In this document: positions 17,870 through 26,682 of the stretch, one piece after another
How positions within the stretch are numbered: position 1 is the stretch's first letter
Layout of the letters: each line of letters begins with the position of its first letter
Made by a program: the position numbers and the translations under genes
NCBI GenBank assembly: GCA_020446815.1
Contig: JAGRDY010000032.1
Coordinates: 1 to 64,000 of the forward strand
Direction of reading: 5' to 3'
Source of the DNA: Paracoccaceae bacterium
Lineage (GTDB): Bacteria > Pseudomonadota > Alphaproteobacteria > Rhodobacterales > Rhodobacteraceae
DNA: 64,000 bases
The notes under the pieces: generated by a model
What the model saw: only the letters and a program-made list of their open reading frames with translations
Told to the model about the DNA's origin: nothing
Database searches by the model: none

Positions 17870-19024
17870 ATGAAATCCGCCGAAATCCTTGCAGATCTCA
17901 TCGCTTTCGACACGGTGAGCCGCAATTCCAACATGGAACTGATGCGGTATGTCGCGAATCGGCTGCAAGAGGCGGGCATCGTGGCGCAACTGATCCCCAA
18001 CAGAGACGGTTCCAAGGCGAACCTGCTGGCAACGGTCGGCCCGGCGGATATCGGCGGGGTCATGTTGTCGGGCCATACCGATGTGGTGCCGGTCGATGGC
18101 CAGAACTGGACGCGCCCGGCATTCAGGCTGACCCGGCACGAGGGGCGGTTTTACGGGCGCGGCACGGCGGACATGAAGGGTTTCGTCGCCTGCGCGCTGT
18201 CGGCGGGCTTGCAGGCCGCCGGGCGCGCGTTGAAGACACCGCTGCATCTGGCGTTTTCCTATGACGAGGAAATCGGCTGTCAGGGGGTGCGTTCGATGAT
18301 CGACGTCCTGCAAGAGGCGACGGTACGCCCGGCGATGTGCATTGTCGGCGAACCGACCGGGCTTGGCGTGGCATCGGGGCACAAGGGCAAGGTGGCGCTC
18401 AAGGCGCGCTGCATCGGGCGCGAAGGCCATTCGGCGCTGGCTCCGCTGGCGCTGAACGCACTGCATCTTGGCGCCGACATGATCGGCATCCTGCGCGATG
18501 TGCAGAGCGGTCTGCGAACGGCGGGGCATCAGGATGGCGATTATGACATCCCCTATACGACAGTCCATGCCGCGCGCCTGTCCGGTGGCGTGGCTCTCAA
18601 TATCGTGCCAAACCTTTGCGAACTGGATTTCGAGATCCGCAATGTCGCCGAAGATGACCCCGCCGCGATCCTCGCCGATATCCGGGCGCGTGCGGGCGCA
18701 TTGGTCGCCGAGGCGCGCAAGACGGCCGCGGAGGCCGATATCCGGTTTGCCGAAAATTTTTCCTATCCGGGCCTCAATACGCCGACGGATGCGCAGGTGG
18801 TGCGGTTCGTTCAGTCGCTGACGGGCGCCAACACGACCTGCAAGGTGGCCTTTGGCACCGAAGGCGGGCTGTTTTCGCAAGATCTCGACATTCCGACGGT
18901 CATTTGCGGGCCGGGGTCGATGATGCAGGGCCACAAGCCCGACGAATATGTCGAGGTGGCGCAGATCGAAAGATGCGACGCGATGCTGGCGGCATTGCTG
19001 GACCGGCTGGAGGCGGGGCTGTGA
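17870..19024 (+). CDS. argE: Acetylornithine deacetylase
   Basis: A 384-residue M20-family metallohydrolase. Metal-site residues are His69 (SGHTDVVP), Asp101 (GTADMKGF) and Glu133/Glu134 (YDEEIGCQG). The sequence VDGQNWTRPAF and the length match ArgE, which releases ornithine from N-acetylornithine in arginine synthesis. The ATG at 17870 was preferred over an in-frame GTG nine codons upstream because MKSAEILADLIAF aligns with the family start. It is monocistronic. About 260 bp with no detectable gene follow (19025-19286). Confidence 0.9.
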   Translation: MKSAEILADLIAFDTVSRNSNMELMRYVANRLQEAGIVAQLIPNRDGSKANLLATVGPADIGGVMLSGHTDVVPVDGQNWTRPAFRLTRHEGRFYGRGTADMKGFVACALSAGLQAAGRALKTPLHLAFSYDEEIGCQGVRSMIDVLQEATVRPAMCIVGEPTGLGVASGHKGKVALKARCIGREGHSALAPLALNALHLGADMIGILRDVQSGLRTAGHQDGDYDIPYTTVHAARLSGGVALNIVPNLCELDFEIRNVAEDDPAAILADIRARAGALVAEARKTAAEADIRFAENFSYPGLNTPTDAQVVRFVQSLTGANTTCKVAFGTEGGLFSQDLDIPTVICGPGSMMQGHKPDEYVEVAQIERCDAMLAALLDRLEAGL

Positions 19025-19286
19025 CGCAATGGGGTGTTGGCTGGCCGGGCGCCGGGCGGGCAGGGCCCCTTGCGACCACCGCCGGGTCGTGGACCATATG
19101 GCGGTGGCCGGCTTAGATACGCGACAGGAAGGTCAGGGGGCCGTCTGCCACAGGTCGGAAAAGGATCGGACGGATGGGCATTGGCCGGCCGGAAGGTTGG
19201 GTCCAATGCGATTCTTTGATCGTCGAATGCCGCCCGGCCCCTGTCTGTCGCGGCGGGTCGGGGTGATGCACAGCCGTGTTTCGGGT

Positions 19287-19613
19287 CTATCTGTCGGCCT
19301 TGATCACGACCGTTTGGCGCAAATTCCCGGTTTCGGCGTCGAAAATCAGGATTTCCTGGTCGCCAGTGACAACGGCATACCAGCCTTGCCCGAAGGTGAC
19401 CGCCTCGGCCTGGGTTCCGGCGGGCAAGACGATGCCATCCGGCAGGGCGGGCCGCTCCGGGGTCAGGTCGGGTAATCGGATGACAAGCAGGCCCACGATG
19501 GTTATGAGACCGGCAATCATCGTGCCCGTCAGCACAGTCACCAGTGCCTTGAGAAACCGCAGGTCGGGCGGGGGGGGAGCCCCTGCATCGTCCGGTACCG
19601 GAGTTTTGTTCAT
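19287..19613 (-). CDS. DUF6476-type single-span membrane protein
   Basis: A 108-residue protein. It has a short proline-rich cytoplasmic head, one transmembrane helix (about residues 22-44, VTVLTGTMIAGLITIVGLLV), then a periplasmic domain with a beta-rich repeat (YAVVTGDQEILIFDAETG). It resembles a small Rhodobacterales family filed as DUF6476, always next to an RluA-type gene as I recall. The ATG at 19613 overlaps the divergent ATG of that gene by two bases. Function unknown. Confidence 0.7.
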   Translation of the reverse strand: MNKTPVPDDAGAPPPPDLRFLKALVTVLTGTMIAGLITIVGLLVIRLPDLTPERPALPDGIVLPAGTQAEAVTFGQGWYAVVTGDQEILIFDAETGNLRQTVVIKADR

Positions 19614-20652
19614 GTCGGACATCCCGTCCCAGACCCTTCGCGTCACCATCGGGCCGAACCCGCCCGACCGCCTTGATAAGGCGCTGGCGCGCGATGTGCC
19701 AGAGGCGGCGGCGCTGTCACGCTCACGCCTGGCGCGGATGCTGGCCGACGGGGATGTCCGTCAGGGCGGGGTTGTCGTGACCGATGCCAGGGCGAGGCCG
19801 GCGGAAGGGGCGGTCTTCGACATCGCGCTGGGCGCCCCGGAGCCCGTGGAAACCGCCGCCGAGGATATTGCGCTGAATGTGATCTGGGAAGACGCCGATC
19901 TGATCGTCATCGACAAGCCCGCCGGTCTGGTCGTCCATCCCGCGCCGGCGTCGCCGTCGGGCACTCTGGTCAATGCGCTGCTCCATCATTGCGGGCAGAC
20001 GCTTTCGGGCGTTGGCGGCGAAAGGCGTCCCGGCATCGTTCACCGGATCGACAAGGACACCTCCGGTCTTCTGGTGGCCGCCAAATCCGACCGTGCCCAT
20101 CATGGGTTGGCGGCGCAGTTCGAAAAGCATACCGTCAACCGGCGTTATCTGGCGGTTGTCCATGGTGTGCCGGATGCGAATGATCCGCGCATACATGGCA
20201 CCAAGGGCACCAACTTCGAACCCGGCGGCATATTGAAGATCACCACCCAGCTTGCCCGCCACAAACACGACCGCCAGCGTCAGGCGGTGCTGTTTCACGG
20301 GGGGCGCCACGCCGTCACGCGGATACGGGTGATCGAGGGTTTCGGCACACCGCCCGCGGCGGCGCTGGTCGAATGCTGGCTGGAAACCGGCCGCACCCAT
20401 CAGATCAGGGTGCATCTGGCGCATGTGGGACATGGGCTGATCGGCGATGCGATCTATGGGGGACGCCGCAAGCCAGCCGTCAGGGCCCTGGGCGAGGCGG
20501 CGGCGGCGGCCGCGATGACCTTTCCGCGACAGGCGCTTCATGCGGCCACTCTGGGGCTGGTTCATCCGGTAACCGGCGCAAGGCTGGAATTCGAAAGCCC
20601 GCTGCCCGACGATATGGCGACGCTCGTGTCGAGACTGTCCGGAAGGGCCTGA
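19612..20652 (+). CDS. RluA-family ribosomal pseudouridine synthase
   Basis: A 346-residue protein with an N-terminal S4 RNA-binding domain (RLDKALARDVPEAAALSRSR, about 17-75) and the catalytic domain with HRIDKDTSG, whose Asp is the nucleophile. TGRTHQIRVHLAHVGHGLIG confirms the RluA/RluD group, which isomerises uridines in 23S rRNA helices. S4 plus catalytic domain points to RluD or RluC rather than RluA itself. The ATG at 19612 shares two bases with the divergent DUF6476 start, so its promoter and ribosome-binding site lie inside that gene. Confidence 0.92.
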   Translation: MSDIPSQTLRVTIGPNPPDRLDKALARDVPEAAALSRSRLARMLADGDVRQGGVVVTDARARPAEGAVFDIALGAPEPVETAAEDIALNVIWEDADLIVIDKPAGLVVHPAPASPSGTLVNALLHHCGQTLSGVGGERRPGIVHRIDKDTSGLLVAAKSDRAHHGLAAQFEKHTVNRRYLAVVHGVPDANDPRIHGTKGTNFEPGGILKITTQLARHKHDRQRQAVLFHGGRHAVTRIRVIEGFGTPPAAALVECWLETGRTHQIRVHLAHVGHGLIGDAIYGGRRKPAVRALGEAAAAAAMTFPRQALHAATLGLVHPVTGARLEFESPLPDDMATLVSRLSGRA

Positions 20653-20741
20653 AACAATGGCTCGCGGCCGCTGACAAGCGCGTGAAGCCACTGTCACAAT
20701 TCTGGCGGCGGCCCATCCACATATTAAGTTTGCGTTAAATC

Positions 20742-20769
20742 CCCCGTGATAGGGCCCCCGTGATAGGGC
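20742..20769. repeat. 14-bp tandem duplication upstream of rpoH
   Basis: CCCCGTGATAGGGC is present twice back to back (20742-20755 and 20756-20769). It sits 68-95 bp before the rpoH start, so copy number could change promoter or leader spacing. Confidence 0.85.
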
Positions 20770-20836
20770 CACGGCCTTGCGCGGGTGATAATCGGGCTGT
20801 AAGTTATGCGGTCCGAGTCTTCAGAGAGGGTCAGTC

Positions 20837-21733
20837 ATGAGCAGCTATGCAAACCTTCCGGCACCAAGCCCCGAACAGGGCCTGAACCGGTATATGCAAG
20901 AAATCCGCAAATTTCCGCTTCTGGAGCCGGAAGAGGAATACATGCTGGCCAAAAGATGGGTCGACCATCAGGATAGCGGCTCGGCCCATCGGCTGGTCAC
21001 GTCGCATCTCAGACTCGCCGCCAAGATCGCCATGGGCTATCGCGGCTACGGGCTGCCGCAGGCCGAAGTGATTTCCGAAGCCAATGTCGGCCTGATGCAG
21101 GCGGTCAAGCGCTTTGACCCTGAAAAGGGCTTTCGTCTCGCCACCTACGCGATGTGGTGGATTCGCGCCTCGATCCAGGAATATATCCTGCGCTCCTGGT
21201 CGCTGGTCAAACTGGGCACCACCTCGGCGCAGAAAAAGCTGTTTTTCAACCTGCGCAAGGCAAAAAGCAAGATCGGCGCGCTGGAAGAGGGCGATCTGCG
21301 CCCCGAAAACGTCGCCCGCATCGCCCATGACCTCAATGTAACGCAAGAGGAAGTGATCGACATGAACCGGCGCCTGTCGGGGGGCGATGCGTCGTTGAAC
21401 GCGACGGTCGGCGCCGAAGGCGAAGGCACGGCGCAATGGCAGGACTGGCTGGAAGATGAAAGCGCCGATCAGGCAGGCGACTATGAAGCCGCCGATGAGC
21501 TTTCCGCACGCCGGGAACTTCTGGAACAGGCCATGGACACCCTGAATGACCGGGAAAAGGACATCCTGATACAGCGCCGCCTTGTCGATGAACCGCTCAC
21601 GCTCGAGGAACTGTCGGCCCAGTACAAGGTCAGCCGCGAACGCGTGCGCCAGATAGAAGTCAGGGCATTTGAAAAGCTTCAGGCCGAGATGCGTGAACTG
21701 GCCGCGCAAAAGGGCATGCTGACCCCGGCATGA
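20837..21733 (+). CDS. rpoH: Heat-shock sigma factor RpoH
   Basis: A 298-residue sigma-70 family protein. Region 2 contains YGLPQAEVISEANVGLMQAV and the core-binding stretch FRLATYAMWWIRASIQEYIL. The RpoH box QKKLFFNLRKAK, diagnostic for sigma-32, is intact, and region 4 ends LSAQYKVSRERVRQIEVRAF. It directs RNA polymerase to heat-shock promoters. The ATG at 20837 follows GAGAGGGTCAGTC. Many Rhodobacterales have two RpoH proteins; the sequence alone does not tell me which one this is. Confidence 0.95.
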   Translation: MSSYANLPAPSPEQGLNRYMQEIRKFPLLEPEEEYMLAKRWVDHQDSGSAHRLVTSHLRLAAKIAMGYRGYGLPQAEVISEANVGLMQAVKRFDPEKGFRLATYAMWWIRASIQEYILRSWSLVKLGTTSAQKKLFFNLRKAKSKIGALEEGDLRPENVARIAHDLNVTQEEVIDMNRRLSGGDASLNATVGAEGEGTAQWQDWLEDESADQAGDYEAADELSARRELLEQAMDTLNDREKDILIQRRLVDEPLTLEELSAQYKVSRERVRQIEVRAFEKLQAEMRELAAQKGMLTPA

Positions 21734-21749
21734 CCCCTGCATAATCCGT

Positions 21750-21784
21750 GCCGCCGGAGTGGGCCGCCGGAGTGGGCCGCCGGG
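21750..21784. repeat. 13-bp tandem repeat after rpoH
   Basis: GCCGCCGGAGTGG occurs at 21750-21762 and 21763-21775, followed by a partial third copy to 21784. It lies in the space between the rpoH stop and the convergent pepF stop. Confidence 0.8.
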
Positions 21785-21886
21785 CGGGCCGTTGCGTTTC
21801 GCGGGCGCGCCTAGGACCGGGGCGGTGCCGATGGTCGGGGCGGGCGAAGGTGTTCCCCGCCATGGCCAGGCGCCGAGCGACGGAAA

Positions 21887-23713
21887 TCAGCCCTCCATCG
21901 CCTCCAGTTCATCAATCATGGCGGCGATCATCGACAGCCCCTTGTCCCAGAATTTCGGATCCGAGGCATCAAGCCCGAAAGGCGCCAGCAATTGCTTGTG
22001 GTGCTTTGATCCGCCCGCCTTCAGCATGTCGAAATACTTGTCTTCGAACCCCGGCAGACCTTCCTCATAGACCGCATAGAGCGCGTTCACCAAACCGTCG
22101 CCGAAAGCATAGGCATAGACATAGAAGGGCGAATGAATGAAATGCGGAATATAGGACCAGAAGGTTTCATAGCCCGGCATGAATTCGAAAACGGGACCAA
22201 GGCTTTCGGCCTGGATGCTCATCCAAAGTGCATTGATGTCGTCCGGGGTCAGCTCGCCTTCGTGGCGCGCCGCGTGAAGCTTGCATTCGAAATCGTAAAA
22301 GGCGATCTGGCGGACCACGGTATTGATCATGTCCTCGACCTTGCCGGCCAGCAATGTCTTGCGTTCAGCGGCGTCTTTCGCCTGCGCCAGCAGCCGCCGG
22401 AAGGTCAGCATTTCGCCAAAGACACTTGCGGTTTCGGCCAGCGTCAGCGGGGTTGACGCCAGCATTTCGCCCTGCGGGGCGGCCAGCACCTGATGCACGC
22501 CGTGGCCGAGCTCATGGGCCAGGGTCATCACATCGCGCGGTTTGCCAAGGTAATTGAGCATCACATAGGGATGCACATCTGTGACGGTCGGATGGGCGAA
22601 GGCACCGGGCGCCTTGCCGGGTTTGACGCCCGCGTCGATCCAGCCCTTGTCAAAGAAGGGTCGGGCCAGCGTGGTCATCTCGGGCGCGAAGGCTTCATAG
22701 GCCGACATCACGGTATCGCGCGCCTCGTCCCAGGTGACGGTTCGCTTGGCCTCGTCGGGCAAGGGCGCGTTGCGATCCCAGATCTGCATTTTTTCCAGCC
22801 CCATCCATCGGGCCTTGAGCGCATAGTAGCGGTGCGACAGCTTGGGATAGGCGGCAACCACGGCATTGCGCAATGCCTCCACGACCTCGGGCTCGACGTG
22901 GTTTGCCAGATGGCGCCCGGCCTGCGGGCTGGGCATCTTGCGCCAGCGATCCTCGATTTCCTTTTCCTTGGCCAGGGTGTTGTGGATGCGTGCGAACAAT
23001 TTGACGTGCTGCCCGAAAACGCCGGCCAATGCCCTGGCCGCGGCTTCGCGTTTGCCGCGTTCGGGTTCGGACAAAAGGTTGAGCGTCGCCTCGAGGTTCA
23101 AGGGCGCGGCTTCACCCTCGACGGTGAATTCCAGCCCGGCCATCGTTTCATCGAACAGCTTGTTCCAGGCGGATGCGCCGACGGTCGATTGATCGTGAAG
23201 AAACCTTTCCATCTCGTCCGACAACTGGTGCGGCCGCATCGCCCGCATCCGGTCGAATACCGGTTTATAACGGGCGATATCGTCATTGGCGGCAAATAGT
23301 TCCAGATAAACTTTGTCCTCTATCCTGTTGAATTCCAAACTGAAAAACACCAGCGGCGTAGTGTATGCGGTGATCTTGTCCTGGCAGTCGGACATGAATT
23401 TGGCCCGGCCCGCGTCGACGGTGTTCTGATAATAACGCAAGCCCGCGAAAGACATGATGCGCCCGGCAACGGATTCGATCCGCTCGTAGCGGTGGATGCA
23501 TTCGAGCATCGCCGGGGCGTCAAGTGCGGCAAGCCTGCCCTGAAAGTCCGCGGCGAAACCCGCGCATTCTTTTTCCAGCCACGTCATGTCACGGGTGAAT
23601 TCTGCGGCGTCCGTGGCGGTATAGAGGTCGCTGAGATCCCATTCGGGCAGCGCGCCCAGCGCTCCGCCGCTTGTGTTGGCGTCAAAAACGGGACGGGGCA
23701 GTTTGACGGGCAT
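21887..23713 (-). CDS. pepF: M3-family oligoendopeptidase
   Basis: A 608-residue protein. The zinc motif HELGH in LAHELGHGVHQVL (His near residue 398) and the downstream Glu region place it in the M3 thimet/oligoendopeptidase F family, cytoplasmic enzymes that cut short peptides. The N-terminal helical domain (LPEWDLSDLYTATDAAEF) matches PepF. The ATG at 23713 was chosen for its AGGAGCG ribosome-binding site and family start; the frame stays open upstream but without family similarity. Divergent from the Anbu gene across 267 bp. Confidence 0.92.
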   Translation of the reverse strand: MPVKLPRPVFDANTSGGALGALPEWDLSDLYTATDAAEFTRDMTWLEKECAGFAADFQGRLAALDAPAMLECIHRYERIESVAGRIMSFAGLRYYQNTVDAGRAKFMSDCQDKITAYTTPLVFFSLEFNRIEDKVYLELFAANDDIARYKPVFDRMRAMRPHQLSDEMERFLHDQSTVGASAWNKLFDETMAGLEFTVEGEAAPLNLEATLNLLSEPERGKREAAARALAGVFGQHVKLFARIHNTLAKEKEIEDRWRKMPSPQAGRHLANHVEPEVVEALRNAVVAAYPKLSHRYYALKARWMGLEKMQIWDRNAPLPDEAKRTVTWDEARDTVMSAYEAFAPEMTTLARPFFDKGWIDAGVKPGKAPGAFAHPTVTDVHPYVMLNYLGKPRDVMTLAHELGHGVHQVLAAPQGEMLASTPLTLAETASVFGEMLTFRRLLAQAKDAAERKTLLAGKVEDMINTVVRQIAFYDFECKLHAARHEGELTPDDINALWMSIQAESLGPVFEFMPGYETFWSYIPHFIHSPFYVYAYAFGDGLVNALYAVYEEGLPGFEDKYFDMLKAGGSKHHKQLLAPFGLDASDPKFWDKGLSMIAAMIDELEAMEG

Positions 23714-23980
23714 TTCGCGCTCCTGAAACTTGTGCCTTTTGCACATAGTCGGCCAGGCACCGCAAGCGCAAGGCGGTTGGTGCAATTTTGCTTGCGGCGG
23801 CAAGCTGAAGGCTTGATGCAGCGATTGCGATCGGGCTCTCCCGACGATAGAGCGGTCTTGACGAGGTAGATCCGAAAATCCGCCATATTTCCAACCGGTT
23901 TGCGATATACCTGAGTCATATGTGAAACCAAAAAACCGCTTCGGGAACCCTCCGGGCGGCAGATGGGACGGTACAGGGCC

Positions 23981-24706
23981 ATGACATATTGCGTAGGATT
24001 GTTGCTCGATGCGGGGATCGTGCTGTTGTCGGATACCCGCACCAACGCGGGGCTTGATAACATATCGACCTATCGCAAGATGTATGTCTTCGAAGATACG
24101 GGTGAGCGCGTCATCGGGATCATGACCGCGGGCAGCCTGTCGATCACCCAAACCACCATCGCCAAGATCGGCGAGGCGATCGCCTCCCCCGATGCGACGC
24201 CGGAAACCTCGATCATGCTGGCGCCGACCATGCTGAAGGTCGCAGAATTGGTCGGGATGACGATGACGCGCATTCGCGCCGATATCGACGGAAAGCTCAA
24301 CGGGGTGGGCCAGCATTCCTCGGCAACGCTGATCGTCGCGGGCCAGCGCAGGGGCGGGGCAATGCGCATGTTTCTGATCTACCCGGAAGGGAATTTCATC
24401 GAGGCGACGGATGACACGCCCTTCTTGCAGATCGGCGAGCACAAGTACGGAAAACCGCTTCTTGACCGGGTGGTGACGTCGCAAACGTCGCTGACGGACG
24501 CACAAAAGGCGGTGCTCCTGTCGATGGATTCGACCCTGCGTTCGAATCTGTCGGTCGGGATGCCGCTCGATCTGGCGGTCATCGAAAAAGACGCCTGCCG
24601 CATCACGTTCCAGCGCCGTATCGACGCCAATGACGTGGGCTTTCGTGAAATGAGCGAAGCATGGTCGGTTGCGCTGCGCGACGGCTTTTCGCGGATTTCC
24701 GTCTGA
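23981..24706 (+). CDS. Anbu: proteasome-like protease
   Basis: A 241-residue protein. Removal of Met would expose Thr2 in MTYCVGLLLDAG, the catalytic N-terminal threonine of the Anbu (ancestral beta subunit) family. LSDTRTNAGLDNISTYRKM, the FEDTGERVIGIMTAG strand and the GEHKYGKPLLDR block match the family. Anbu self-assembles into ring or lock-washer complexes. The start at 23981, not the in-frame ATG six codons upstream, is required to place Thr at position 2. It usually neighbours transglutaminase, alpha-E and ATP-grasp genes; none is here. Confidence 0.9.
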   Translation: MTYCVGLLLDAGIVLLSDTRTNAGLDNISTYRKMYVFEDTGERVIGIMTAGSLSITQTTIAKIGEAIASPDATPETSIMLAPTMLKVAELVGMTMTRIRADIDGKLNGVGQHSSATLIVAGQRRGGAMRMFLIYPEGNFIEATDDTPFLQIGEHKYGKPLLDRVVTSQTSLTDAQKAVLLSMDSTLRSNLSVGMPLDLAVIEKDACRITFQRRIDANDVGFREMSEAWSVALRDGFSRISV

Positions 24707-24795
24707 TCCGGGCCGTTTCCATCAGGCTGTGACGCGCGCGTCATCGACCGGCGCGCTGGCCTTCCCGAGGTCGGGCGGCAACCAGGCATCGCGGG

Positions 24796-25746
24796 TCAAG
24801 GCGAAACGCCATGTGCTTTTTGGAAACATGCCGTGGCCCTGTCGAAGAACTGCGCGCGGATTGCCGGGCTGTCCATCATCGGTTCGTGTTCCGCCCCTTC
24901 GATGACCTCTAACCGCGCCTTGTGCCAACGGGCCATGAGCCGGTGAATTGCCGCGACATCGATCACCCTTTCGTGGCGGCCGAGAAATGTGATGGCCGCT
25001 ATCCGCGGTGCCGGCATCCGCATCAGCGCACGGGTTTCGCCCAGCGCCTCGTGAAGCCAGCGCAGGGTCGGCCCGCCAATGGCCAGTTCGGGATGTTCGC
25101 CTTGCTGGCGGCGCATGAACGCGTACATGTCCGCGTCGCGGGTCAGAACATTTTCCTCGAACGGCGTCTCAAGCACATAGGTTTGCGCCGAGGTTCCGGG
25201 CACCAGCCGATCGGCCATGCCGATGCAGGCGGCCAGGGTGCTGACGGCGCGGGCGACCGGGCGCAGCACCGGCATCATCCTGATGCCCCACATGGGCGCC
25301 GAAAAGGCGACGGCGCGAACCGGCAGGCCGTCGTGCAAGGCGCGAAGGGCGATGCAGCCGCCCATCGAATGGGCGATAACATACCAGGGCCGCGGCAGGT
25401 TTTCGGCGCCCGCGAAATCGAAAAGCGCCGCCACGTCCTTCTGATAGTCGCAAAACGCGCCGACATGCCCCAGTGCGCGGTCCGCCAGAAGCCGGTCCGC
25501 CAATCCCTGGCCGCGCCAGTCGACGGTTGCCGTCGCATAGCCGCGCGCGGCAAGATCACCGGCGGCGGGCCCGTATTTCTCGATATATTCGCTGCGGCCG
25601 GGAAAGATCAGCACCGTGCCTCTGGCCCCGCCCGGCCAATGGGCGGCCCGGATGCGGATTCCGTCCCGGGTGTTCAGCCAGACGCATCTGGTGCCTTCGG
25701 GCGCCTCGGCGATGTCATCGAAAAACGGGGCGGGCGGTGGGGTCAA
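24796..25746 (-). CDS. Alpha/beta hydrolase, lysophospholipase-like (S33 type)
   Basis: A 316-residue protein. The oxyanion region is FPGRSEYIEKYGPAAGDLAA, the nucleophile elbow AHSMGGC, and the C-terminal His lies in IEGAEHEPMMDS. This order resembles PldB/monoglyceride-lipase-like enzymes. The start is TTG at 25746, because the only ATG candidates lie after the fold start; TTGA overlaps the stop of the SCP2 gene, indicating translational coupling. With an SCP2 sterol/lipid-carrier protein as operon partner, a lipid ester substrate is likely but unproven. Confidence 0.85.
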   Translation of the reverse strand: MTPPPAPFFDDIAEAPEGTRCVWLNTRDGIRIRAAHWPGGARGTVLIFPGRSEYIEKYGPAAGDLAARGYATATVDWRGQGLADRLLADRALGHVGAFCDYQKDVAALFDFAGAENLPRPWYVIAHSMGGCIALRALHDGLPVRAVAFSAPMWGIRMMPVLRPVARAVSTLAACIGMADRLVPGTSAQTYVLETPFEENVLTRDADMYAFMRRQQGEHPELAIGGPTLRWLHEALGETRALMRMPAPRIAAITFLGRHERVIDVAAIHRLMARWHKARLEVIEGAEHEPMMDSPAIRAQFFDRATACFQKAHGVSP

Positions 25747-26030
25747 GACAGGGCCGCGCCAAGCTGCATCGCCATGCCCATATCGCCATCGATTGCCAGT
25801 TTCCCCTGCATGAACGCCGCGGTAGGATCCATATCGCCGTTCAATATCGCTTCGAAGGTCTCCACATCCGCCGTCAGCGTCACATCGGCATCACCGTCGC
25901 CCGCGCGCACCCCGTCGCCGTCGACGATCACGGCGCCTTCGCCTTCGATGACGAATCTGGCAATGCCTGCGAATCCGTCCGGCAGACGTGCGCCCAGCTT
26001 TTCGACCGCCGTTTCAACGATTTTACTCAT
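25743..26030 (-). CDS. SCP2 sterol-binding domain protein
   Basis: A 95-residue single-domain protein. RFVIEGEGAVIVDGDGVRAG followed by DVTLTADVETFEAILNGDMDPTAAF-type sequence and GKLAIDGDMGMAMQL matches the SCP2 fold, a small lipid carrier with a hydrophobic tunnel. ATG at 26030 (MSKIVETAVE) was chosen; an in-frame start four codons upstream also exists. It is the first gene of a two-gene operon with the lysophospholipase-like enzyme. Confidence 0.88.
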   Translation of the reverse strand: MSKIVETAVEKLGARLPDGFAGIARFVIEGEGAVIVDGDGVRAGDGDADVTLTADVETFEAILNGDMDPTAAFMQGKLAIDGDMGMAMQLGAALS

Positions 26031-26098
26031 CTCGTCCTCCAAATGTGAGCGCCAGACCTCTCGCTTTCTGGCGCAATTCGGCTACACTCTGCCCCGTT

Positions 26099-26671
26099 AT
26101 GCGCACAGGCACCACCCTTGTCGGACAGCTTGCCGCGGCTTTTGCCGCAGCGTTATTTCTGGTCATGCTGGCGGCGGGGGCCTGTTTGGCGGCTGATGGC
26201 AATCTCGATGATCTTTACGCCCAGCTGGCCGATCCGGACAATTCCAAATGGCAGCGCGCCGAATCCGACATTCAACGGCAATGGTCGCGGTCGGGATCGC
26301 CGATGATGGATCTGTTGCTCAAACGCGGGCAGGAAGCGATGCAAAACGGCGATCTTGCCGCTGCGATCGAACATCTGACCGCGCTGACGGATCACGCGCC
26401 GGACTTCGCCGAGGGCTGGAATGCGCGGGCGACTGCCTATTTCCTGGCCGGGCTGTTCGGCCCGTCCGTTGCCGACATAGAAATGACCCTGTCGCTGAAC
26501 CCGCATCATTACGGTGCGCTGGCAGGGTTGGGGATCATTCTCGAACAAACGGGGCAGGATGCCGCCGCCATGCGGGCCTATCGAGCGTCGCTTGCTATAC
26601 ATCCGCATCAAGAGGGCATATTGGAGGCGCTCGAACGGCTTGAGCAGAAGACCTCGGGCACCGATCTGTAG
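26099..26671 (+). CDS. Exported tetratricopeptide-repeat protein
   Basis: A 190-residue protein. It has an N-terminal signal peptide (hydrophobic core about 12-28, cleavage likely near ACLAADG). Three TPR-like helix pairs follow (about 75-108 AIEHLTALTDHAPDFAEGWN, 109-142, 143-180). It is therefore a periplasmic protein-interaction module. The stop TAG is part of the ribosome-binding site of the helicase gene 11 bp downstream, so the genes are co-transcribed. The specific role is unknown. Confidence 0.82.
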   Translation: MRTGTTLVGQLAAAFAAALFLVMLAAGACLAADGNLDDLYAQLADPDNSKWQRAESDIQRQWSRSGSPMMDLLLKRGQEAMQNGDLAAAIEHLTALTDHAPDFAEGWNARATAYFLAGLFGPSVADIEMTLSLNPHHYGALAGLGIILEQTGQDAAAMRAYRASLAIHPHQEGILEALERLEQKTSGTDL

Positions 26672-26682
26672 GAGCAGCCCAA

